Positions 1-9,153 of a stretch of 64,000 bases of DNA are shown here, piece by piece. This DNA is from Thiosulfatihalobacter marinus (GTDB lineage: Bacteria > Pseudomonadota > Alphaproteobacteria > Rhodobacterales > Rhodobacteraceae), in assembly GCF_016019955.1 (NCBI RefSeq), contig NZ_JAECRZ010000002.1, positions 62,001-126,000 on the forward strand, read 5' to 3'. The position numbers were made by a program, and so were the translations under genes. The notes under the pieces are model-generated. The model saw nothing but the letters and a program-made list of their open reading frames with translations. It searched no databases and had not been told where the DNA came from. How positions within the stretch are numbered: the stretch's first letter is position 1; each line of letters starts with the position of its first letter.

Positions 1-1582
1 CGCCGATCACGGCGCATTCCGCCACCTCGGGATGGCTGGCGAGAACCTCTTCCATCGCGCCGGTCGACAGGCGGTGCCCGGCGACATTGATCACGTCGTC
101 GGTGCGCGCCATGATGTAGACATAGCCGTCTTCGTCCATCATGCCCGCGTCGCCGGTTTCGTAATAGCCGGGAAAAGTGTTGAGGTAGGATTTCTTGAAT
201 CGCTCTTCGGCGTTCCAAAGGTTGGGCAGCGTGCCGGGCGGCAGCGGCAGTTTCACGGCAATGGCACCCAGCGTTCCGGGCTCAACCGGGTGTCCGGCGT
301 CGTCCAGAATGGTCACCTCATACCCCGGCATCGGGACCGTCGGGGACCCAAGCTTGGTGGGCAGTTCCTCGATCCCAAGCGGATTCGCGGCGATGGCCCA
401 GCCGGTTTCGGTTTGCCACCAGTGATCAACCACCGGCACCTTGAGCTGGTCCTGCGCCCAGACGATGGTATCCGGGTCCGCGCGTTCCCCGGCAAGATAC
501 ACCTGCTTGAGACAGGAAAGATCATATTTTCCGACATATTCACCGGTCGGATCCTCGCGCTTTACCGCGCGGAACGCGGTCGGGGCGGTAAAGAACGACT
601 TGACGTTATGCTCGGAAATCACCCGCCAGAAAGTGCCCGCATCCGGCGTGCCGACAGGTTTGCCCTCGAACACGATGGTGGTGTTGCCATGGATCAGCGG
701 ACCGTAACAGATATAGGAGTGGCCCACGACCCAGCCCACGTCGGACGCGGCCCAGAACACGTCGCCCGGATCGACATTGTAGATATTCTTCATGGTCCAG
801 TTCAGCGCCACAAGCTGCCCGGCGGTGTGCCGGATCACGCCCTTGGGCTGGCCCGTGGTGCCCGACGTATAAAGGATATAGGCCGGGTGGTTGCCCTCGA
901 CCGGTACGCATTCGGCCGGCTCCACACCATACTGGAACCCATGCCAGTTGTAATCGCGCCCCTCGATCAGCTTGGCAACTTCCTGTTCGCGCTGGAAAAT
1001 GACGGTGAAATCCGGCTTGTGATCGGCCAGGTCGATAGCCCCGTCCAGCAGCGGTTTGTAATGCACCACGCGGCCCGGCTCCAATCCGCAGGAGGCGGCG
1101 ATGATCGCCTTGGGCCTGGCATCATTGATACGCACGGCCAGCTCGTTGGCGGCAAATCCCCCGAACACGACCGAATGAATGGCGCCCAGACGGGCACAGG
1201 CCAGCATAGCTTCCAATGCCTCGGGGATCATCGGCATGTAGATGATGACGCGGTCGCCCTTTTCCACACCCTTGGCGCGCAGCGCACCGGCCAGGTTGGC
1301 GACACGGTTGCGCAGTTCGACAAAAGAGATTTCGCGCTTGGTATGGGTAATGGGCGAGTCATAGATGATGGCGGTCTGTTCGCCGCGCCCGGCCTCGACA
1401 TGACGATCCACCGCGTTCCAGCAGGTGTTGACCCTGGCATCCGCAAACCATTCAAACAGGTTGCCGCCCTTGTCAAACAGCGCCTTGCTGGGCGGCTTGT
1501 CCCAGTCGATCGCCTGCGCTGCCTGCATCCAGAACCCTTCGGGGTCGTTCTTCCAGCTTTGGTAAACGTCTTGATAGCCCAT
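1..1582 (-). CDS. prpE: Propionyl-CoA synthetase, 3' end cut by window edge
   Basis: AMP-forming acyl-CoA synthetase that activates propionate (and other short acids) to the CoA ester via an acyl-adenylate, feeding the propionyl-CoA carboxylase route encoded at the other end of the window. About 527 codons are visible; the family is about 630 residues, so the C-terminal domain lies outside. The frame begins MGYQDVYQSWKNDPEGFW, as in PrpE, and carries the adenylation P-loop YTSGTTGQPKG and the later motif WWQTETGW. The ATG at 1582-1580 follows a good GGAGGA ribosome site. Several TTTGCAAA-like half sites lie upstream, which suggests control by a PccR-type regulator. Acetyl-CoA synthetase is a less likely alternative, given the PrpE-like N-terminus. 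Confidence 0.93.
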   Translation of the reverse strand, partial: MGYQDVYQSWKNDPEGFWMQAAQAIDWDKPPSKALFDKGGNLFEWFADARVNTCWNAVDRHVEAGRGEQTAIIYDSPITHTKREISFVELRNRVANLAGALRAKGVEKGDRVIIYMPMIPEALEAMLACARLGAIHSVVFGGFAANELAVRINDARPKAIIAASCGLEPGRVVHYKPLLDGAIDLADHKPDFTVIFQREQEVAKLIEGRDYNWHGFQYGVEPAECVPVEGNHPAYILYTSGTTGQPKGVIRHTAGQLVALNWTMKNIYNVDPGDVFWAASDVGWVVGHSYICYGPLIHGNTTIVFEGKPVGTPDAGTFWRVISEHNVKSFFTAPTAFRAVKREDPTGEYVGKYDLSCLKQVYLAGERADPDTIVWAQDQLKVPVVDHWWQTETGWAIAANPLGIEELPTKLGSPTVPMPGYEVTILDDAGHPVEPGTLGAIAVKLPLPPGTLPNLWNAEERFKKSYLNTFPGYYETGDAGMMDEDGYVYIMARTDDVINVAGHRLSTGAMEEVLASHPEVAECAVIG

Positions 1583-1669
1583 GGCATTCTCCTCCGAACT
1601 CGTTGCAAATGTGTTACGCAAGCCAACGGCTTTGCGGCAAGATACTTTGGCGACGCCGCGTCAGATTAC

Positions 1670-1798
1670 CGCAAAATATTTGCAGGAAAAGCGGATAATA
1701 GCTTGCAAATTTTTGCAAACATGGCGATATTCGCGATTTTCTTGGGTGTGACGCGAGTTTTTGCAAAACTGCAAATTTTCCGTGTGCAAAACTTGCAG
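1670..1798. promoter_or_regulatory. Cluster of TTTGCAAA-like half sites upstream of prpE (candidate PccR operators)
   Basis: The AT-rich leader of prpE contains repeated TGCAAA cores: a close pair at 1702-1719 (CTTGCAAA then TTTGCAAA) and a run at 1758-1797 (TTTGCAAA, CTGCAAA, GTGCAAA, TTGCAG), with another half site near 1677. Short-chain acyl-CoA regulators of the RamB/PccR type bind TTTGCAAA-type repeats, and a pccR gene is in this window. Spacing between half sites varies, so binding is inference. Confidence 0.55.
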
Positions 1799-1824
1799 CT
1801 CAGAGGCCGCGGGATTCGCCGCCC

Positions 1825-1873
1825 CTTCATTTTGCCGAAAATACTCCGGGGGGTGTGGGGGGCTGGCCCCCCA
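1825..1873 (-). repeat. Dispersed intergenic repeat, copy 1
   Basis: Minus-strand copy of a recurring intergenic element: a GC-rich hairpin (CCCCCCACACCCCCCGG side) followed by GAGTATTTTCGGCAAAATG. It sits directly 3' of the minus-strand malic enzyme gene. Other copies are at 11643, 20063, 20266, 25842, 37221 and 54932. Confidence 0.7.
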
Positions 1874-1880
1874 CTGCGAC

Positions 1881-4160
1881 CTAGCCGTAATGCGCCACAG
1901 GCGTTCCGGCGATTGCCGCCACGTTCAGCAAGCCGCGTGCGGTGATGGACGGGCTGACGATATGGGCCTTGTTGCCCATCCCCATCAGGATCGGTCCCAC
2001 CTCAAGCCCGTCCGAGCGCATCTTGAGGATATTGCGCACGCCCGAGGCCGCATCGGCATGGGCGAAGATCAGGCAGTTGGCCTCGCCCTTGAGGCGCGAA
2101 CGCGGGAAGATGCGCGCGCAAAGATCCGGGTCCAGCGCGGTGTCGACATTCATCTCCCCCTCGTAGACGAAATCGCATCCCCTCTGGTTGAGCAGGGCAA
2201 TCGCCTCGCGCAGGCGTTTGCCCGAGCCTTCACGATGGTTGCCGAATTGCGATTGCGAGCACAGCGCGATCCTGGGTTCCAGGCCGAAGCGCCGGATATG
2301 GCGCGCCGCGCCTTCGGTGATCCGCGCGATCTGGTCGGGGGTCGGGAGTTCCAGAACCTGGGTGTCGGCAACGAACAGCGGCCCGTCTTCCAGGATCATC
2401 AGCGACAAGGCACCATGCGGGCTGCGCCCGTCGCGGCCCAGCACCTGCGTGACATAATTCAGGTGCCAGCGGTATTCGCCAAATGTGCCACAGATCAGCG
2501 CGTCGGCATCGCCGCGCTGCACGGCCACCGCGCCAATCGCGGTGGTGTTGGTGCGCATCACGGCGCGCGCGATGTCGGGTGTCACGCCGTCCCGCTCCAT
2601 CAACTCGTGATAGGTGGTCCAGTAGTCGCGATAGCGCGGGTCGTTTTCCGGGTTCACGATCTCGAAATCCCGCCCGGGCCGGACCGACAATCCGTGGCGC
2701 TCGCAGCGCACCTCGATCACCTCGGGGCGACCGATCAGGATCGGGGTCTCGGTGGTTTCTTCCAGCACGGCCTGCGCGGCGCGCAGCACGCGCTCATCTT
2801 CGCCCTCGGCAAAGACGACACGGCGGCTCGAGGCGCGGGCGGTTTCGAACAGCGGGCGCATCAACAGCGCCGACTTGAATACGGACTGGTTCAATTTCTG
2901 CTTGTAGGCGGTCAGATCGTCGATGGGGCGCGTGGCCACGCCGCTGTCCATCGCGGCCTGGGCCACGGCGGCCGACACCACACCCACAAGACGCGGATCG
3001 AACGGTTTCGGGATCAGGTAGTCGCGCCCGAAATTCAGCTGTTCGCCCTTGTAGGCGGCCGCCGCCTCTGCCGATGTGGTGGCGCGCGCCAGTTCCGCGA
3101 TGCCGGACACACAGGCGATGGCCATGTCGTCATTGATCTCGGTCGCGCCCACGTCCAGCGCGCCCCGGAAGATGAACGGAAAGCACAGCACATTGTTGAC
3201 TTGGTTGGGAAAGTCGCTGCGCCCGGTGGCCATGATCGCATCCGGTTTTACCGCGCGCACCGCATCGGGCATGATTTCCGGCGTGGGATTGGCCAGGGCA
3301 AAGATGATCGGGGTGTCGCTCATCCGGGCCGCCATTTCAGGCTTGAGCACGCCGGGGCCGGACAGGCCCAGGAACATATCTGCGCCGCCGATCACGTCAT
3401 CCAGCGTGCGTAGCCCGGTATCCTGAGCGAATTCGGCCTTTTGCGGGTTCATGTCCTCGGTACGGCCCTTGTAGACCAGACCGTGAATGTCGCACAGCCA
3501 GACGTTTTCACGCCGGACGCCCAGTTTCAGAAGCATGTTGAGGCAAGCGATGCCCGCCGCACCGCCCCCCGTGGACACGATCTTGATGTCTTCAAAGGAT
3601 TTTCCGGCCACGCGCAGCGCGTTGGTGGCCGCCGCGCCCACCACGATGGCGGTGCCGTGCTGATCGTCGTGGAACACGGGGATGCTCATGCGCTCGCGGC
3701 ACAGTTTTTCCACGATGAAGCAATCCGGCGCCTTGATGTCTTCGAGGTTGATCGCGCCAAAGGTCGGCCCCATGGCGCAAACGATATCGGCCAGCTTTTC
3801 GGGGTCGGGTTCGTCCAGTTCTATATCGAAACAGTCGATATTGGCGAATTTCTTGAACAGAACCGCCTTGCCTTCCATCACCGGCTTGGAGGCCAGCGCA
3901 CCAATATTGCCAAGGCCCAGCACCGCCGATCCGTTGGACACCACCGCGACAAGGTTCTGGCGCGCGGTATACAGCGCGGCATTGGCCGGGTCGTCCTTGA
4001 TCTCTAGGCAGGCTTCGGCCACGCCGGGCGAATAGGCGCGCGACAGGTCGCGGCCATTGGCCAGCGGCTTGGTCGCGCGCACCTCCAGCTTGCCCGGTTT
4101 GGGATTGGCGTGATAGAAAAGCGCCGCCTGGCGCAGGGTTTCGTTGCTGTTGTCGGACAT
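1881..4160 (-). CDS. maeB: NADP-type malic enzyme with C-terminal phosphotransacetylase-like domain (paralogue 1)
   Basis: Oxidative decarboxylation of malate to pyruvate in the cytoplasm, producing reduced NAD(P). The 759-residue protein has the MaeB architecture: malic-enzyme N-terminal and NAD-binding domains (about 1-430, with [25 protein letters not shown] and the nucleotide loop GGGAAG), then a phosphotransacetylase-like domain (about 435-759, with [14 protein letters not shown]) thought to act in allosteric control. A second gene of exactly the same length is at 39337-41616. The two are clear homologues but not recent copies, since many positions differ. Which one prefers NAD and which NADP cannot be read from the sequence with confidence. 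Confidence 0.93.
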   Translation of the reverse strand: MSDNSNETLRQAALFYHANPKPGKLEVRATKPLANGRDLSRAYSPGVAEACLEIKDDPANAALYTARQNLVAVVSNGSAVLGLGNIGALASKPVMEGKAVLFKKFANIDCFDIELDEPDPEKLADIVCAMGPTFGAINLEDIKAPDCFIVEKLCRERMSIPVFHDDQHGTAIVVGAAATNALRVAGKSFEDIKIVSTGGGAAGIACLNMLLKLGVRRENVWLCDIHGLVYKGRTEDMNPQKAEFAQDTGLRTLDDVIGGADMFLGLSGPGVLKPEMAARMSDTPIIFALANPTPEIMPDAVRAVKPDAIMATGRSDFPNQVNNVLCFPFIFRGALDVGATEINDDMAIACVSGIAELARATTSAEAAAAYKGEQLNFGRDYLIPKPFDPRLVGVVSAAVAQAAMDSGVATRPIDDLTAYKQKLNQSVFKSALLMRPLFETARASSRRVVFAEGEDERVLRAAQAVLEETTETPILIGRPEVIEVRCERHGLSVRPGRDFEIVNPENDPRYRDYWTTYHELMERDGVTPDIARAVMRTNTTAIGAVAVQRGDADALICGTFGEYRWHLNYVTQVLGRDGRSPHGALSLMILEDGPLFVADTQVLELPTPDQIARITEGAARHIRRFGLEPRIALCSQSQFGNHREGSGKRLREAIALLNQRGCDFVYEGEMNVDTALDPDLCARIFPRSRLKGEANCLIFAHADAASGVRNILKMRSDGLEVGPILMGMGNKAHIVSPSITARGLLNVAAIAGTPVAHYG

Positions 4161-4542
4161 GTCAGGACTCGATTTCCAAATTTGGTTTAGCCTTAAACTA
4201 GTTTTCGCGCCGGGAAAATGGGCAATCCTGACGCAACGGCATCCTCTTGCAAATCATCCATGGGCGCTCCACAGTTTCCCGATAGCGAGGGAAGACATAT
4301 GCCGGAAGCTCGGGCCGAGATACGCCTGCCGACACGGGAATTGCGCATCGATGTCCCGTACTACACCAAAACGCCGGGAATGCGCATGGATAAGATATGT
4401 CCGGTTGGCGCCCCGTTGATCATGGTGGCGTTTGGTCCAACCGGCGCGATCCGCGTTGCGCGGGGTATGGCGCCCCGTTATGGCGAACCCGAATGGCCGT
4501 GGACAGCTTGCCCGGTGCAATCAAACCTTCCGTGGAGGAAAC
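4161..4542. other. Divergent intergenic region between maeB and cdd, with one doubtful small ORF
   Basis: This 382-bp gap carries the promoters of maeB (minus) and the cdd operon (plus). An ATG at 4299 with an upstream GAGGGAAG opens a frame of 92 residues that ends at 4577, overlapping the start of cdd by 35 bases. I recognise no family in it. It may be a leader peptide coupled to cdd or a chance frame. No clear terminator or riboswitch is visible. Confidence 0.3.
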
Positions 4543-4950
4543 ATGAGTCTGGAAAAAGCCGCCTTTGGTGTGCGTGAAAACGCTTATGCGCCCTATTCCC
4601 AATTCAAGGTGGGCGCGGCGATCCGCGCGGCCAATGGTACCGTATTCGCGGGCTGCAATGTCGAGAATATCGCCTATCCCGAAGGCACCTGTGCCGAGGC
4701 CGGGGCGATTGCCGCCATGGTCGCGGCGGGCGAGACGCGCCTGACCGAAGTGTTCGTGGTGGCCGACAGCCCGGTGCCCGTGACGCCATGCGGCGGGTGC
4801 CGGCAGAAGCTGGCCGAGTTCGGGGCGGGCGATGTGCCGGTGACGCTGTGCAATCTTGACGGGGTGCGGCAGGAAATGACATTGGCCGACCTTTTGCCGG
4901 GCGCCTTTGGCAAGGATCATCTGGCCGAGGGCCACGGGGATCGCGACTGA
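4543..4950 (+). CDS. cdd: Cytidine deaminase
   Basis: Zinc enzyme that deaminates cytidine and deoxycytidine to uridine and deoxyuridine; first gene of a nucleoside-salvage operon. The 135-residue length fits the small homotetrameric family. The first zinc ligand and catalytic Glu are in CAEAGAIA, and the other two cysteines are in PCGGCRQ. NVENIAYPEGTC is also typical. The start at 4543 follows GGAGGAAAC. A further in-frame ATG at 4432 would add 37 residues unlike the family. The stop lies one base before the deoA start, so the genes are probably cotranscribed and translationally coupled. Confidence 0.93.
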   Translation: MSLEKAAFGVRENAYAPYSQFKVGAAIRAANGTVFAGCNVENIAYPEGTCAEAGAIAAMVAAGETRLTEVFVVADSPVPVTPCGGCRQKLAEFGAGDVPVTLCNLDGVRQEMTLADLLPGAFGKDHLAEGHGDRD

Positions 4951-4951
4951 G

Positions 4952-6256
4952 ATGGATGCGCGCGCGATCATAGCAAAGCTGCGCCGGGGCGATGCGCCCG
5001 GGCGCGAGGAACTGACGTGGTTTGCCCAGGGGTTGGCCGATGGCGTGGTGAGCGATGCCCAGGCCGGGGCCTTTGCCATGGGCGTGTGCCTGCGCGGGCT
5101 GGGAGACGAAGGGCGTGTGGCGCTGACGCTGGCGATGCGCGACAGTGGCGATACGCTGACGTGGGATTTGCCGGGACCGGTATTGGACAAGCATTCCACC
5201 GGCGGCGTGGGCGATTGCGTGTCGCTGGTGCTTGCGCCCGCGCTGGCGGCCTGTGGGGCATATGTGCCGATGATCTCGGGGCGCGGGTTGGGCCATACCG
5301 GGGGCACGCTGGACAAGATGGAGGCAATCCCCGGGCTGTCGACCGGGCTGAGCGAAGACCGGTTTGCCGGGGTTGTGCGGGAAACCGGGTGCGCGATTGT
5401 CAGCGCAACGGCGGAAATCGCGCCGGCGGACAAGCGGCTTTACGCGGTGCGCGACGTGACGGGGACGGTGGAAAGCCTGGATCTGATCACCGCCTCGATC
5501 CTGTCCAAGAAACTGGCGGCTGGTCTGGAAGGTCTGGTGCTGGATGTGAAATGCGGCTCGGGCGCGTTCATGAAATCGGTGGACGACGCACGCGGGCTGG
5601 CGGGGGCGCTGGTGGAGACCGCAAACCTGGCCGGGTGCCGGACCAGCGCGGTGATTTCGGACATGAACCAGCCTTTGGCGGCGTCGCTGGGCAATGCGCT
5701 GGAAGTGGCCGAGGTGATGGACGTGCTGTGCAACGGGGCTGGCGGGCCGCTGGCGGAATTGTCGGTGTCGTTGGGGGGTGTTCTGCTGGCCGATGCAGGG
5801 CTGGCGGATGATCTGGATGACGGTATCGCGCGGATGCTGGCCGCCCTGACGGACGGGCACGCGGCAGAGCGGTTTGGCCAGATGGTGGCGGCCATGGGCG
5901 GACCAGTGCAATTCACTGAAAACTGGCAGCGGTTCCTGCCCGAGGCGATTGTGATCCGTGAGGTGCCTGCGCCCCGGTCGGGCTTTGTGACGGCAATCGA
6001 TGGCGAGGCGCTGGGCCTGGCCGTGGTGGCGCTGGGCGGCGGGCGGCAGGTGGAAAGCGACGTGGTGGATCCGGCGGTGGGCTTTTCCGAAGTGGTGCGG
6101 CTGGGACAGCATGTCGAAAAGGGGCAGCCATTGCTGCGCCTTCATGCGGCGCGCGAGGACAGCGCCCAGGCTGCGGCCAGAGCGGCGCAGGCGGCGATCA
6201 CGATTGGCGGCACGGCGCCTGCATTGCCGCCGCTCATTCACGAGAGGATACGCTGA
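4952..6256 (+). CDS. deoA: Thymidine phosphorylase
   Basis: Cleaves thymidine (and deoxyuridine) with phosphate to the base and 2-deoxyribose-1-phosphate. The 434-residue protein has the pyrimidine-nucleoside phosphorylase layout: helical domain, glycosyltransferase-family alpha/beta domain and C-terminal domain. KHSTGGVGD is the phosphate-binding loop, followed by SGRGLGHTGGTLDK. I chose the ATG at 4952, one base after the cdd stop, because the protein then begins MDARAIIAKLRRGD like the family. The ATG at 4907 lies inside cdd. Its product passes to DeoB, encoded next. Confidence 0.94.
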   Translation: MDARAIIAKLRRGDAPGREELTWFAQGLADGVVSDAQAGAFAMGVCLRGLGDEGRVALTLAMRDSGDTLTWDLPGPVLDKHSTGGVGDCVSLVLAPALAACGAYVPMISGRGLGHTGGTLDKMEAIPGLSTGLSEDRFAGVVRETGCAIVSATAEIAPADKRLYAVRDVTGTVESLDLITASILSKKLAAGLEGLVLDVKCGSGAFMKSVDDARGLAGALVETANLAGCRTSAVISDMNQPLAASLGNALEVAEVMDVLCNGAGGPLAELSVSLGGVLLADAGLADDLDDGIARMLAALTDGHAAERFGQMVAAMGGPVQFTENWQRFLPEAIVIREVPAPRSGFVTAIDGEALGLAVVALGGGRQVESDVVDPAVGFSEVVRLGQHVEKGQPLLRLHAAREDSAQAAARAAQAAITIGGTAPALPPLIHERIR

Positions 6257-7464
6257 TGGCGCGCGCCTTTTTGGTTGTGATGGATTCGGCGGGATGTGGC
6301 GGTGCGCCGGATGCCGATCGGTTTTTCAACGGCGACCTGCCCGATACCGGAGCCAATACGCTGGGCCACATCGCGCAGGCCTGCGCCGCGGGGCAGGCCG
6401 AAGAGGGCCGCAGCGGCGCGTTGCGCCTGCCGCATATGGACGCGTTGGGGCTGGGCGCGGCGATCCGGCTGTCCTCGGGCGATGACACGCCGGGGCTGGA
6501 GGCGAAGGCGACCGGGCTGTGGGGCGCGGCGACCGAGCAGTCCAACGGCAAGGACACGCCGTCCGGTCATTGGGAGCTGGCGGGGGTGCCGGTGCCGTGG
6601 GACTGGACCTATTTTCCCAAGGCCGAGCCGTGTTTCCCGCCCGATCTTGTGGACCGGGTGTGCGCGATTGCCGGAACCGACGGTATTCTGGGAAATTGTC
6701 ATGCGTCGGGAACGCTGATCATCGAGGAACTGGCCGAGGCGCATATCCGCACCGGGCGGCCAATCTGTTACACCTCGGTTGACAGCGTGTTCCAGATCGC
6801 CGCGCATGAAGACCATTTCGGGCTGGAGCGGCTTTTGCATTTGTGTCGCGAACTGGCGCCGGTACTGCACGAAATGCGTATTGGCCGGGTGATCGCGCGC
6901 CCGTTTGTGGGTGACGGCGAAACCGGGTATCTGCGCACTCCCAACCGCAAGGATTTTGCCATTGCGCCGCCTGAAAAGGTGCTGACCAACTGGGTGCAGG
7001 CGGGTGGTGGCGCGGTGCATGGCGTGGGAAAGATCGGCGATATCTTCTCGATGTCGGGCATTGACGACTGCGTCAAGGGCAGCGATGCCGACCTGATGGC
7101 GCATCTGCACGGTTTGGGGAAAACAGCAGGAGATGGCAGCCTGACCTTCGCCAATTTCGTCGAGTTCGACAGCGTCTATGGCCACCGCCGCGACGTGTCG
7201 GGCTATGCGCGCGCGCTGGAGTGGTTCGATACGGAAATCGGCAGGTTCATGGGCGAAATGCGCGCCGATGATCTGTTGATCCTGACGGCGGATCATGGCA
7301 ATGACCCGACCTGGAGCGGCACCGATCATACGCGCGAACGGGTGCCTGTTCTGTGTGCCGGAGTTGGAACGGGGCAGGCGGGGATTGTCGATTTTGTCGA
7401 TGTCGCGGCCAGCGTGGCCACCCATCTTGGGCTGACCCCGCCGCGCGGAAGGAGCTTTCTGTGA
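6256..7464 (+). CDS. deoB: Phosphopentomutase
   Basis: Isomerises (deoxy)ribose-1-phosphate to the 5-phosphate, linking nucleoside phosphorolysis to the pentose pool. The 402 residues have the alkaline-phosphatase-superfamily metal sites of this family: an N-terminal VVMDSAGCGGAPDA, then the phosphorylated-Thr region DTGANTLGH, and a C-terminal TADHGNDPT followed by GTDHTRE. The ATG overlaps the deoA stop by one base. The downstream gene overlaps this one by four bases, so translation of the block is coupled. Confidence 0.95.
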   Translation: MARAFLVVMDSAGCGGAPDADRFFNGDLPDTGANTLGHIAQACAAGQAEEGRSGALRLPHMDALGLGAAIRLSSGDDTPGLEAKATGLWGAATEQSNGKDTPSGHWELAGVPVPWDWTYFPKAEPCFPPDLVDRVCAIAGTDGILGNCHASGTLIIEELAEAHIRTGRPICYTSVDSVFQIAAHEDHFGLERLLHLCRELAPVLHEMRIGRVIARPFVGDGETGYLRTPNRKDFAIAPPEKVLTNWVQAGGGAVHGVGKIGDIFSMSGIDDCVKGSDADLMAHLHGLGKTAGDGSLTFANFVEFDSVYGHRRDVSGYARALEWFDTEIGRFMGEMRADDLLILTADHGNDPTWSGTDHTRERVPVLCAGVGTGQAGIVDFVDVAASVATHLGLTPPRGRSFL

Positions 7465-8447
7465 GCGTTTCGGACCTGCCCAAGGTCGAATTGCACCTGC
7501 ATTTCGAGGGCGCCGCCCCCCCTGAATTCATTCGCCAACTGGCGTTTGAGAAAAAGATTGATCTGAGCCGGATTTTCGCGCCTGACGGCAGCTATGCGTT
7601 CGAAAACTTCGTGCATTTCCTGCAAGTCTACGAGGCCGCGACCAGCGTGTTGCAGACGCCCGAGGATTTCGCGCGCCTGACCCGCGCGGTGCTGGAGGAA
7701 AGTGCGACGAATGGCGTGGTTTATACCGAAACCTTTCTGAGCCCTGATTTCTGTGGTGGCGGCGAAGTGGCGGCGTGGCGCGAATACCTGCACGCCATCC
7801 GCGAAACCGCCGACCGGGCCGAGGCGGATCTGGGGATCGTCATGCGCGGCATCGTCACGCCGGTGCGCCATTTCGGCCCGCAACAGGCCCGGCGCACGGC
7901 GCTGTGTGCGGCGGAAACGGCGGGCGACTGGATCGTGGGCCTTGGCATGGGCGGTGATGAGGGCAAGGGCAAACAGGGCGATTTTGCCTATGCGTTTGAC
8001 ATGGCGCGCGAGGCGGGGCTGCGCCTGACGACCCATGCGGGCGAGTTTGGCGGGCCCGACAGCGTGCGCGACGCGATCCGCGATCTGCGCGTTGAACGGA
8101 TCGGCCATGGTGTGCGCGCCATCGAAGATCCGGCGCTGGTCGAGGAGCTGGCGGCGCGCAAGATCACGCTGGAGGTGTGCCCCGGATCAAATGTGGTGCT
8201 GGGCCTGTACCCGGATATGCCCAGCCATCCGATCGCCCGGCTGCGCGATGCCGGTGTGCCGGTCACGGTGTCCACCGACGATCCACCGTTTTTCCACACC
8301 ACGATGCGGCGTGAGTATGACATGCTGGCCGCGGCGTTCGGCTGGGAAGAGGATGATTTTCTGGCGCTGAACCAGACGGCTCTGGCGGCGGCATTCTGTG
8401 ACGAGGATACCCGCGCGCGGGTCAAGACAAAACTGGAGAAAACCTGA
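7461..8447 (+). CDS. add: Adenosine deaminase (or adenosine deaminase-like purine deaminase)
   Basis: Hydrolytic deamination of adenosine and deoxyadenosine to inosine and deoxyinosine. The 328-residue TIM barrel shows the metal-binding HLHFEG near the N-terminus, THAGEF and STDDPPFF. The GTG start at 7461 overlaps the deoB stop in a GTGA arrangement and follows GGAAGGAGC. In-frame ATG codons upstream lie inside deoB. Some family members act on adenine or other adenosine-like purines, but the operon of nucleoside-salvage enzymes supports adenosine deaminase. Confidence 0.9.
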   Translation: MSVSDLPKVELHLHFEGAAPPEFIRQLAFEKKIDLSRIFAPDGSYAFENFVHFLQVYEAATSVLQTPEDFARLTRAVLEESATNGVVYTETFLSPDFCGGGEVAAWREYLHAIRETADRAEADLGIVMRGIVTPVRHFGPQQARRTALCAAETAGDWIVGLGMGGDEGKGKQGDFAYAFDMAREAGLRLTTHAGEFGGPDSVRDAIRDLRVERIGHGVRAIEDPALVEELAARKITLEVCPGSNVVLGLYPDMPSHPIARLRDAGVPVTVSTDDPPFFHTTMRREYDMLAAAFGWEEDDFLALNQTALAAAFCDEDTRARVKTKLEKT

Positions 8448-9076
8448 TGGATCACCTGACCGTCGTCGATCACCCGCTGGTACAGCACAAGCTGACATTG
8501 ATGCGGCGCAAGGAAACCTCGACGGGCGAGTTTCGCCGGCTGCTGCGCGAGATCAGCCAGCTTCTGGCCTATGAGGTGACGCGCGAATTGCCCATGACCA
8601 CGCGGCGGATCGAAACGCCGATGCAGGAGATGGACGCGCCCGTGCTGGACGGGCGCAAGCTGGCGCTGGTGTCGATCCTGCGCGCCGGGAACGGGTTGCT
8701 GGACGGGATGCTGGAACTGGTGCCTTCGGCGCGCGTGGGGTTTGTGGGTCTGTATCGCGACGAGGAGACACTCAAGCCGGTGCAGTATTATTTCAAGGCG
8801 CCGTCCGAGCTGAATGAACGGCTGGTGATCGCTGTTGACCCGATGCTGGCCACGGGCAATTCTTCGGCGGCCGCCATCGATCTTTTGAAGGCGCAGGGCG
8901 CCACCGACATCCGCTTTCTGTGCCTGCTGGCCGCGCCCGAAGGTGTGGCGCGCATGAAGGAGGCGCACCCGGACGTTCCCATCGTGACCGCGTCCCTGGA
9001 TGAACGCCTGAACGAGAAAGGCTATATCCTGCCGGGGCTTGGCGATGCGGGCGACCGTATGTTCGGGACGAAATAG
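8447..9076 (+). CDS. upp: Uracil phosphoribosyltransferase
   Basis: Makes UMP from uracil and PRPP, completing the salvage operon by capturing the base released upstream. The 209-residue length matches the family. The PRPP-binding loop appears as [14 protein letters not shown], and [13 protein letters not shown] is the second conserved segment. Its ATG overlaps the add stop by one base. It is the last gene of the five-gene block; a 77-base gap follows. Confidence 0.95.
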   Translation: MDHLTVVDHPLVQHKLTLMRRKETSTGEFRRLLREISQLLAYEVTRELPMTTRRIETPMQEMDAPVLDGRKLALVSILRAGNGLLDGMLELVPSARVGFVGLYRDEETLKPVQYYFKAPSELNERLVIAVDPMLATGNSSAAAIDLLKAQGATDIRFLCLLAAPEGVARMKEAHPDVPIVTASLDERLNEKGYILPGLGDAGDRMFGTK

Positions 9077-9153
9077 ACGATTTTGTGGCAACTCTGCGGT
9101 TTACTCAAATAGGTTTGTACGTCTAGACTACCCCTACATCTTGTGGGGGCAAA

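Noticed and set aside
32-1945. 637-codon plus-strand open frame opposite prpE
   Set aside because: Shadow of the prpE frame, which carries all adenylation motifs on the minus strand.
4248-4255. Single TTGCAAAT upstream of maeB as a PccR site
   Set aside because: A lone half site without a partner; chance occurrence is likely.
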